A stretch of 64,000 nt of DNA, taken from contig JAPXFQ010001149.1 in assembly GCA_028564705.1 (NCBI GenBank), positions 124,001 to 188,000 on the forward strand, given 5' to 3'. Positions 55,775 through 64,000 of the stretch are shown in pieces. The position numbers and the translations under genes are program-made. The notes under the pieces were generated by a model. It did not search any database. It was not told the origin of the DNA and was given only the letters and a program-made list of their open reading frames with translations. Within the stretch, counting starts at the first letter, position 1, and each line of letters starts with the position of its first letter. Origin of the DNA: Apricaphanius iberus. Taxonomy: Eukaryota > Chordata > Actinopteri > Cyprinodontiformes > Aphaniidae.

Positions 55775-57714
55775 AACAATATAAAATAAAATATGAAATA
55801 AAAATAATATAAAATATTTCATATAATTATGTTGTTTTAATCATTTTCTCATTGAAGTTTTTTATTGGGGACACAAAAGACACCCCGTCTTACATACATT
55901 AATTACTTAGTAATAAAGCATAAACAGTCTTCACTTTAGGATGATTCTCAAACAAAAAAATACTTATTTAGCTCTTAGCGATCAACTTAATTGAAAGTGA
56001 ATTTCAGAATTATAAAATGCTGTATTAGATACTTCCTAATCATTAAAACAGATCTAAATCATTGGTTAACAGTGCATGTATAAATGCACTTACAAATTGT
56101 GTTTTGCTAAGTATAAATGAGCAATAAGTAAACCCATTATACATGGGACTATTCTCTAAATGTAAAGTATTTATTATTGTATTATCTAATTGCTTATTAA
56201 GTATGAGTCAATGTTAATAAACTACTTGTTACTAATTAATTGTGTATGTAATGCATGTGTAATTAAGGCTAAATAATGTGTAGTTATCATAAAGTGCTAC
56301 CGATATTTCTTAGAATCATGTCTTCCTACGTTTTGACTGACTGCATGATAAAAACATAAAGAAATAAGTATACCTAATAAAAACCGAAGAGGACAACCGT
56401 TTTAACTCAATTACCTGTTTTAAACATTTAAGTGTTGCCTCTACTCTTTTAGGTTTATGAAATCGTTAACCATTTTGCAAAAGCTGCCGTTGGTCTGTCA
56501 TAAAAGTTAGTGGAGTTTGTAGTTTAATCAAGTCAAAATGGTTTGAAAAAGTTCAACTGCCATGCTCCAAAAGCTTCCAGGGCATCGTGAACGTTTTCCA
56601 AGAGTTCTGGCTCGTGAAATGTTCCTTTGGTTACGCATTTAGCAATTAGAAAATGTAAATCAGACAGGTGCTGCTGGCATCTATCAGGCTCTGTATTTGT
56701 TTTACCTAAAGGCATGTCAGATCCTCCCTTTGTAAAGGCGCACACGCTTGCATGTTCACACAACAAGGTCACTTCTCGGTTGACGGTCTCTCTGCGTGAT
56801 CGACTAGCGGCATCAGAAGTGCTGCATGAAAGAGGAGCAAACTTTTCCACCCTTTAGAGGATGGAAGACAGACTCAGCTTTGTTTCTGACTGGCATATGT
56901 TTGCTGTGTGTGAGAGAAGAAGTGGGATCAACACTCTCCGCGCATAAGGAGAGCTACAGCTGCTAGATAGCATTTCTTAGTTTGTGTGTGAAGTGAGGGG
57001 AAGAGTGTGTGTGTCGGGGCGGACGCATGGAAACGCACGCTTTCGTCGAGGCGAGCGACTTCACACAGGCGTAGTAGTAATGAAGCGTGCCAGAGGGGAG
57101 AGGGTGGAAGTTGAGTGTCAAACTGATGAAGAGGAAGCAGGAATCTGTACCATTTGGTTTCCAGTATGTCACTTTTCCACTGCATTTTAATCACCTTTAG
57201 AAACACCAAGAAATCAGACTCAGTAAGAAAATCCTTCTTTATAGAAACTGACCAACATGACAAATGTGCAATTTTAATAATTGGACCGCGGACAAGCAAC
57301 TTTCAGAAGACAGTCTGTAATATTCAGATGCCCTCCCACACACAACGGCACACGCTGACTACATTTACGAACACACACACACATTCAGTGTTTTATGCCA
57401 CTGGCAACTGCCTTATTCCCACCAGCTGTCTCAGTGCATAAAACCCAGGCTTGTTGTTAAGTCTGGGGCTTAAAAGCGCTGCCAAAAAGAACGCTGGGCA
57501 GGAACAACGGCGCTAATTCTCTTATTCGAGCCACTGCTCCGTCTCAGCAGTTAAAAGCGCTTAAAACTAGCAGCCGGTGTCAACAAGGTAATAAGAGGAA
57601 CCTGGGATGGGGACGGTTCTGGCTGACTCAAATGGATCAGTGGAATAAACATCTCAGCTGAAACAGTAGTGATGGGAGCAAAGGGAAGGCGGTTTACCAT
57701 CTGCCAAAGTTAAC
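55775..57714. other. Spacer with a non-repetitive island
   Basis: 56530-57700 is unique-looking. A 105-codon minus-strand frame at 56533-56850 is open but unrecognised. 57000-57030 and 57370 contain short GT/CA runs. Confidence 0.35.
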
Positions 57715-57716
57715 AA

Positions 57717-58968
57717 TGGGGGGCTGTTGTTAAAGTTAAGCAGTCAAATATTAGCACCAATAATTTGGGTTATTGAACCTGTCATTAAAGAAAATAGTCA
57801 AAGTCATATTAGCGTCCATGTTATAAATGTTTCAAACTAAATATTTAATTAGCAAGTGAAACTGGCTAGCTAAATATATAGCTTCAAAGTAAATGTTTAA
57901 CTTGAAGCTAAATATTTAGCTAATATACAAACTACCTCACCTAAGTGGACCATTCAAAAATGCTGCCAAAATTTCAAACTAAATGTTTAGTTTACCAATT
58001 AAATATTCAGATTGTTAAATATTTTTCAACTTCATATTTAGCTTTTCAACTGAGTATTTAGTTCCAAACTAAATATTTACTTCTCAACTAAATATTTAGT
58101 TTCAAGTTTTTACCTGTCAAAAGAAAAGTGTGGGTGTTCATTTTTCAAACTGATATTCACAACCGTGTATTAATTTATTGATGTCATATTTAAGTATTTA
58201 ATCAGCAAGTAAAACTGGCTCGCTGAACACAAACTACTTTGCCTGAGTGGAAGTGGACTATTAAAATAATGTAACAGTTTCAAACTAAGGAAGTTAAATG
58301 TTTAGTTTACAAATTGAATATTTTGTTTTCTAACTAAATATTTGGATGAAGAGTTAAATATTTACTTCCCAAGTACATATTTAGGTTCTTAACTAAATAT
58401 TTATATTCATGACTAAATATTTTGTTTTGCAGATTAATATTTAACTTTGTAGCCTAAATATTTATCTACCAAACAAAATGATCGGCTTCTTAACTTCTAA
58501 GCTTAATGTCAAACAAAATATTTAACACCCAAATTAAATATTTAGTTAAAAAAAATATTTACCTTCTCAACAATATATTATTATATATATAGAGCATATA
58601 TATTTAGTTATTCACAAAGTTTTTAATTTCTTGACTAAATATTCAGCTTCTTGAATAAATGCTCGGTCTTCAGACTAAATATTTAGCAAACAAACCAAAT
58701 ATTTTGTTTTCAAAGAAAATATTTATATACCAAGGAACATTTAAAACTACCAAATTAAATCTTTAGCAACCAAACTAAATATGTATTATGTTTGTGAAGT
58801 AAGTATTTTGCATGCTTATTATATATTTAGCTGTAAACTGTGACATAAATGAATGGTGAAAATATTACTTTAAAAATAAACTCCCTTTTCATTCTGTCAT
58901 AACTAAGCTAAAAAAATGGAAATAATTGGTGTTGATTTTTGACTGTGGAACTTTACAAACACAACCCA
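57717..58968 (+). mobile_element. Palindrome-MITE copy h (longest, about 1.25 kb)
   Basis: The left end TGGGGGGCTGTTGTTAAAGT is followed by TAAGCAGTCAAATATTAGCA and AATAATTTGGGTTATTGAAC. The right end contains AATAATTGGTGTTGATTTTT, GACTGTGGAACTTTACAAAC, ACAACCCA. The ~65-base terminal repeats are inverted. The interior (57835-58800) is a long succession of CTAAATATTTAG variants separated by 12-35 bases, with a second CTGTCAAAAGAAAAGTG block at 58110. No frame. Confidence 0.85.
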
Positions 58969-58969
58969 C

Positions 58970-60071
58970 ATATATCTTCAGAGGTATAAAAAGTATTTAT
59001 ACCTCTCGTTTTTATTTTGTTTTTTACATTTTACCAAAAACTTCAACATATACTTAATCTGGATGTCATTCAACACACCAAGTCGTTCATAAATGTGAAG
59101 TTGAAAGACGGAGTCTTTAGTTGTAATGGGACAGCAGAGGGTAGGAAAACCTTGGGAAGGTCCTTTTACTTCCAGCTTCGGCGGTTTTTCTTTGCTTGAA
59201 AGGTCTCTGCCTGTGACATCACTCTTCCAGCTAAGAGGTTCTTGTTCTCTCAGGTGAAAAGTATCGCTTGCTGCAGCTCCTGCCAAGTCAGGAGTGGAGA
59301 AAACTTTAATTTCCCTCGTTCTGGAGACGGTGCCAGAGATTTGGTGTTCATTAGCCAACCCCTGAAACCAGAGCTGACGTGGACTTGGACTGAGCTACAT
59401 TTGGCGGCATTATCTAACACAAGAAGCAGTGTATCTTCTTTCTCCTCCCTCCACCTCCTCTTCAGCACTTATTCCCTTTCTGTTCGGCCGGTGTCCTTCC
59501 TCTCTCAGGGTGTCGTTGAAGCTTTCCGGATAAAAAAGTCAAGGCTTGCCTGGACTCGGGCCACGAAGTGCATTACAGCACACCTCTACTTCTCTGCCCA
59601 TTAACTGGTCCTTCATGATGCGTCAGTGGATCGTAAATGCCTCGCCACTTGAGAACTCGAGCTCCCCCGCTCTTAAATCTGAACGCCACGGTCTGTAAAA
59701 CATCTTAGCTGTCCTCGTAGCTTTGCACCGTTGCACCTCCCTGTAGGGTAAAAATGAGACGGTGAGTCAGCAAAGGTGTTGGCAAAAGTGCAGCATTGGG
59801 ATTCGCACATCATACAATCGATGACAGTGGGGGGAAAAAGTGAAAAGTTTTCTCAAAGATTACAAATACACAAACATAACTTTGCGTAGTGATGTTCAAA
59901 TAAAAATAGAAGACATGGGTCAGCGACACTTAATGTCACATAAAATCTGAATAAATCAAACAGGAAGTGCTTTTATTTTGAAGCAAACAAAATATATTTT
60001 CCACAACACTAAGAGAAAAAGATGAAGTCAGTTTATTTTCCGCTGAAGAAAACTTAAACCTAAACTTAAAG
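58970..60071. other. Spacer, no gene supported
   Basis: Frames of 126 codons (minus, 58978-59358) and 120 codons (plus, 59242-59604) overlap each other, with no domain or splice support. Otherwise unremarkable. Confidence 0.35.
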
Positions 60072-60332
60072 ATGTGGTGATTGTGGCTCAGGAGTCGGGA
60101 GTTTGTCCTAAAATCTGAAAATTCCTGGAACCCTGGCTCTGACTGTGGCAGAGGGCAAGACGCTTCACCTGTTGACCTACTGGTGGGGCTCAGAGAGCCC
60201 GGTGGTGTCAGTGTCCGGCAGCCTCGCCTCTGTCTATACTGTAGCTTGCCATCAGTCATGAATGACTGAATATAGTGTAAAGCGCTTTGGGGTCTGTAGG
60301 TTAGTAAAGTGCTATACAAATGCAGGGCATTT
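60072..60332 (+). mobile_element. SINE with L2-type tail (degraded head)
   Basis: TGGTGATTGTGGCTCAGGAG marks a decayed A box, and the B box is largely lost (CTGGAACCCTGG). The tail is well preserved: GACGCTTCACCTGTTGACCT, GTGTCCGGCAGCCTCGCCTC, GTGTAAAGCGCTTTGGGGTC, AAAGTGCTATACAAATGCAG. Older relative of the SINE at 55513. Confidence 0.75.
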
Positions 60333-60506
60333 ACCGTTTAAATCATGCAATAGGGAGTTTGTTTTGGTCCTAATTATGATGCTACAACAAACATGAACAT
60401 TTTTGAAGGTTTTTGCAGCCGTTATTTGCAGTATTCAGACAGGAAAGAAGCAGTCATAATAATACACTCTGTATGTTGGGTGTGCATTCTATCTCCCCAA
60501 TTTTAA

Positions 60507-60830
60507 AGGGCCTACATCATGCAAAATCTAGTTTTTAGGAGTTTTCAACCATCTGGTAATGCAAGTTTCTCATAAAAACCCCCACCAGATTGGTTTTTGT
60601 CTTGATTCACGCATGTTTGAGTAATCCTTAATCCTGCCCTCTGAGCAGCTGCACCACCCTCTCCTAGAAAACGACTGAGTGTTCAAATTGTGACGTATTT
60701 TCCGTCAGTAAGCGAAAATAAGGATGTGCTAGAGTGCACCGCCCCTGCAGACAGAGCAGCTTACCTCTGGTAGAGTTTCAAACTATCCCACACTTTGAAA
60801 GCTGTAAAACAGCGCGATATAGGTTGGTTT
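60507..60830. mobile_element. TTAA-type MITE, left end
   Basis: TTAA at 60503-60506 is followed by AGGGCCTACATCATGCAAAA, the terminus of a very common fish TTAA MITE. Its body includes CTCTGAGCAGCTGCACCACC. The right terminal repeat is not found, so the end is arbitrary. Confidence 0.55.
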
Positions 60831-60944
60831 AAACCGTTACTAACCGGTAGTTTGTGCATCCTTGAACAGGATAAGTCTAATATGGTGATTTCCACTTAGA
60901 GCTTCAGCTAATTTCTTTTTGAATTATTTTTTAAGTTGATGTTG

Positions 60945-61003
60945 ATGGACTTTGAATTGCCTTGTGTATGAATTGTGCTCTACAAAGAAACTTGCCTTGC
61001 CTT
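60945..61003 (+). mobile_element. LINE-type 3' tail (AACTTGCCTTGCC)
   Basis: GGACTTTGAATTGCCTTGTG, TATGAATTGTGCTCTACAAA, GAAACTTGCCTTGCC; the same tail as at 28540-28612. Confidence 0.65.
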
Positions 61004-62392
61004 AACATAGTAAACATTGATAATTAATGGACAGATTTTTTTAAAACTTCATCAGTCAAAATGGTGACCAACAAAAATATATAGCACGAGGAAAAAGTTA
61101 TGAGTTTTGTAGGCTATATTGTCAACGTCTTTTTTTAGCATCATTTTAACCAGAGCCCAACTTCAGAAGTCCTGTTTAAATCCACTTATTCTGCTTGGAT
61201 AGTAGTTTATATATACATTTACAGCGATTTAAACAGTAATTATGTATCGCTGCTAGTTTCTTTCTCACTAAGGCCTTTTGGTGCCTCCACTGCAGACTTA
61301 TTACTCTTCTACACTGACTTTACCAGTAGGGGAGTTTTATAAAATCTGTTCAGAGCTGTCAGTCACAGTGGAGGACAAGTGCAAGGAGTCCTGAAGGTTA
61401 ATGGCTGAGGAAATGCTGAGCGATTTAAACACCATATGGATAGGCTCATCATCTACAAGCTGTTCAAGGTTGAACCCATCCAGAACACTGTAGGATTGAG
61501 ATAATAGCCTTCTTTGCCAAACTGTTGTTAAGCTACCAATCTCCTGTCGGCTGCAGGGGAACTGATAAGCACTAGGACCCAAAACCCTGCACAACTTTCT
61601 GCTTCTGTCTCTCCTTTCTCAATCTTTGACTCATTTTCTCTCATTCGTCCCTCCGTCAGGTACACAATGCATAGGTGTTCATGTCACAGCGCATGCTGAT
61701 GTCTTTCTTTTCGTCTTTCCTTCGCGCCAACTTCCTCTTCCTTTTCTTCAGCACTTCTCGTCATTCCCATTTCTCTTCCCCTTTTCGCTCCACAGCCGTA
61801 CACATCCATCCACCGGAGAGCGGCTCACCCTCAAAGCCATCTGTTTCCAGGCAGCCTGCGAGTGTTGCTGAAATATGTAAGGCCTAATTAATTCAACCAA
61901 ATTGTTTTAGAATAGATTAATACAATAATGGCAGCTCATGAAAGGTTATTTCAAGTACACCACTTGGCTAATCTCATCAAAGGGTAGATTTTACTGCTCT
62001 GCACTCAACGAACACCCACTGCTATATAGAGCATCGTTTACAGGAAGGGATGGAAAGTTTTCTGTGTAGGAGATAATTAAAATCAAAATGGCCAACAAGG
62101 TTTTTTTTTTTATTGATACAAGCACAGGACATTCTCTAAATCCAATTACCCTGGTTGTTTAGTGGTATGTTTGCTGCAACATTTATTTCTAGGCTCAATG
62201 TCCACAACAGAGGGACTTTTTCAGATGTTTAGCAGAGATAAGAATGGCCTTTAAAAATTTATAGAGAAAAAAGAGACATGTTATAGAGGGGAAGCTGTCC
62301 AGGTCAAAAAAATAATGCTTCGGTATGTATATTTGGTCCACTTTAATCACGAAAAATGCATACAGATGTCACTTTTTTTTATTTAATCGGCT
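61004..62392. other. Spacer with an island at 61.3-62.0 kb
   Basis: It contains one candidate exon (61796-61876). The rest shows no recognised element. Confidence 0.3.
61796..61876 (+). other. Candidate 81-bp internal exon
   Basis: A long pyrimidine tract (CATTTCTCTTCCCCTTTTCG, CTCCACAG) ends at 61795 and a GTAAGG donor follows at 61877. The 81 bases are open in two full frames (27 codons each); the third reaches a stop only at its last codons. Length is a multiple of three. I recognise no protein in any frame, and no neighbouring exon was found. Confidence 0.3.
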
Positions 62393-62396
62393 TTAA

Positions 62397-62575
62397 AGGG
62401 GAATTCTGTTTTTTTACAGAAGCGCCTCAGAAGTGCTTCTGTATTTTCTTCTGTGCCGATTTGGGCGTAATACGTAATTACGCCGAAGGAGGACCGCCAG
62501 TCTGTGTTTTACCACGGCAGATTTGCCAGGCTTTACAGTCCTGAAGCGCCGTAAATGTGTATTACGTCCAAATTG
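62397..62575. mobile_element. TTAA-type element, left end with internal palindrome
   Basis: TTAA at 62393-62396 precedes AGGGGAATTCTGTTTTTTTA, like the left end at 30057. It contains arms GCCGATTTGGGCGTAATACG and (reverse complement of 62540-62575) GACCAATTTGGACGTAATAC that form a long imperfect hairpin. Arms of the same sequence type occur at 30335-30460. The right terminus is not resolved. Confidence 0.5.
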
Positions 62576-63034
62576 GTCATGCTTGTACATTATAAAATCA
62601 GAAAGCCGTGTGGGGCTCGTCTAGTTGTTGCATTTCCCTCGACTGCGAAGGTGAACGGAGGAGGCACATTGTCATCTGCCTGGCTAACGTTAGCTTAGCC
62701 TCTCAGACAGTTTGACGATGAAAAATACTTGCGCTAACGTTAGCTGGATATTTGCAGTTGAGTTGAACAACTGTTCGAGTATGACTTGTTTGCTGTGTCA
62801 TTGTTGACATGATACAAATTTTACTGACCAGAATTGGACTGCCGTGCGGCGCTAGGTTAGCTAGCTAGCTTGTTACCTAATGACGCAGCGTGTCAAACAC
62901 AGGGCGATCAGTTATTTCTTACGGATATCGCACTGAACATGTGTTGCTATTTTGTTTGCTAAAGTGAAGCACATCTTAAATTCCCTCCAGACACTTTTCA
63001 TGATTGCGCAGCCGATTCGGATGTTATCAATCAA
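62576..63034. other. Spacer, possibly promoter-like composition
   Basis: It contains repeated GCTAACGTTAGCT-type palindromic words (62680-62750, 62860-62880) and no frame with support. Confidence 0.3.
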
Positions 63035-63038
63035 TTAA

Positions 63039-63392
63039 ATGGCCGTTATTAGTGGTTATCACTCCCATTAAATGCCGTCAGACTGTGCCCTGTCTACCTA
63101 CTAGTAGGTTATCTACCATTCTTATCGCTGATAACAGCCAACAGTCTGCACGTGTCAAAAATACTTTGTCAGAGTAGCATATCGTAACTGGAGTTATCTA
63201 ACCAATTTTAACCAAACCATACGTTTTATGACCTAACCTTAAGGTCACAGAAGGACAAATATACTTTCTTTTAAATGCCTAAACCTAATTTGAAGAGGTT
63301 TTAAACACCAAACGGAAAAGTACGTTTCAGTAGGTAGAGAGGGCACAGTCTGACGGCATTTAATGGGAGTGATAACCGCTAATAACGGCCAT
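63039..63392. mobile_element. TTAA-flanked MITE with 64-bp near-perfect arms
   Basis: TTAA at 63035-63038 and 63393-63396. The first 64 bases (ATGGCCGTTATTAGTGGTTA... to 63102) and the reverse complement of the last 64 (63329-63392) differ at only two positions. The interior of about 226 bp is noncoding. High arm identity suggests recent activity. Superfamily unknown beyond the TTAA target. Confidence 0.88.
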
Positions 63393-63396
63393 TTAA

Positions 63397-64000
63397 TGGG
63401 CTCGTCACATCTGAAACGCTAACAGTTCTGCCGAATTCTTTGTCATTGCTATTCGGCGGGTTCTACTTCTGGTCGGTGGATTGGTAATCCAAACTAGGAA
63501 TCGTAGTCTTAAAAACAATAATACAGTAATGGAGGGAGTGTGTACCACCATTTGGTCACCATGGAGACTGAACGTTGACTGGTGGATGGACATTATGCTG
63601 AACGCTGAGGTGCAGTGACTCCACTTTCTGCTTGATCATCTAGAGATCTCTTGCATCTAAAGGAAGACACCAATTCATTGATATTGTTATATTTTGGGAT
63701 TGTAGGCTTGTTTTCTGAGACGCCGTGTTTCTCCTAGACATCACCCGCCCACTGATGCAGATCACGTGACATGGAAGACGGATGAGTGATTGTTTTTCGT
63801 TTGACAGTTCCTCCGCAGAACAGCTGGCGTAGCTTTAAATTTGGTGACCTCCAGGAAGAAAACAGTAGTCGCTTAGTTAAAAACAGTTTGTAATTTGTGA
63901 CGCGGTGTCACGTTAAGTCCTTGATAACCACATTAGATGAGAGTTTTCTAGGTGTTTAGTTGCTGTTTCTCTGTAGGAGGGAGAAATATGACCTTCGGAG
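63397..64000. other. Spacer to window end
   Basis: No repeat, frame or RNA gene recognised. Confidence 0.3.

Noticed and set aside
56533..56850. 105-codon minus-strand frame as a gene
   Set aside because: No domain recognised, no splice or polyadenylation context, and the opposite strand is also partly open.
57835..58800. CTAAATATTTAG motifs as MEF2-binding clusters
   Set aside because: The MEF2 core is 10 bp (YTA, four A/T, TAR). The 12-bp palindrome has two extra bases between the TA steps, and its repetition is explained by transposon structure.
58978..59604. Overlapping 126- and 120-codon frames on opposite strands
   Set aside because: They overlap antiparallel, start at the edge of a MITE, and show no family resemblance.

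Overview
This 64 kb window looks like intergenic or deep-intronic DNA from a teleost fish. It is AT-rich and full of DNA transposons (hAT, Tc1/mariner, TTAA-target and TA-target miniature elements). It also holds fish-type LINE fragments (an L2-like element, an antisense non-LTR reverse transcriptase and several LINE 3' tails), tRNA-derived SINEs and long repeats that are common in ray-finned fish genomes. The species cannot be fixed from the sequence. I found no intact, convincingly host-encoded protein gene, no rRNA or functional tRNA gene and no CRISPR array. Nearly all open frames are chance frames or transposon relics.

Layout. 0-2.3 kb: a transposon end, a strict 71-bp minisatellite inside a truncated palindrome-rich MITE, a CA microsatellite and a complete short copy of the same MITE. 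3.2-4.2 kb: a decayed AT-rich tandem array. 5.1-6.0 kb: a hAT remnant with a broken BED zinc-finger exon. 6.4-9.9 kb: two related repeats in inverted orientation, one invaded by a TTAA element. 11.0-11.8 kb: a hAT with a perfect 8-bp target duplication. 12.2-13.1 kb and 41.7-42.6 kb: inverted copies of an unclassified ~0.9-kb repeat. 13.3-14.3 kb: MITE copy. 17-19 kb: LINE tails and an ORF fragment. 22.4-23.4 kb: a TTAA-flanked, THAP-encoding, Kolobok-like element. 26.1-26.5 kb: Tc1 relic. 30 kb: TTAA MITE and hAT pieces. 32.6-35.4 kb: two more MITE copies. 36.6-39.2 kb: antisense LINE, then a Tc1-like transposon. 39.7-41.5 kb: a teleost repeat split by a hAT. 43.5-44.1 kb: MITE copy. 45.4-46.4 kb: a long teleost repeat. 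48.4-50.3 kb: an L2-like LINE split by two nested hAT MITEs. 51.7-53.1 kb: a terminal-inverted-repeat element. 55.5 and 60.1 kb: SINEs. 57.7-59.0 kb: the longest MITE copy. 63.0-63.4 kb: a young-looking TTAA MITE with near-perfect 64-bp arms.

The most distinctive signal is one dispersed family with eight copies or fragments here. Its ends match TGGGGTGC...GCACCCCA next to TA, and its interior is an expandable series of the perfect 12-bp palindrome CTAAATATTTAG and variants. In the first copy this interior has become a regular 71-bp tandem array in which each unit can form a hairpin. The second is the TTAA element carrying two convergent reading frames (THAP and P2X7-C-terminal-like) that meet at overlapping stop codons.

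Between the repeats are non-repetitive islands (about 17.7-18.3, 24.4-25.0, 29.1-29.5, 33.8-34.2, 35.4-36.3, 42.8-43.4, 44.1-45.1, 47.2-47.9, 56.5-57.7 and 61.3-62.0 kb) that could hold conserved regulatory DNA or small exons. Three weak exon candidates with good splice signals are listed. All family assignments rest on recognition by eye, not on a search.
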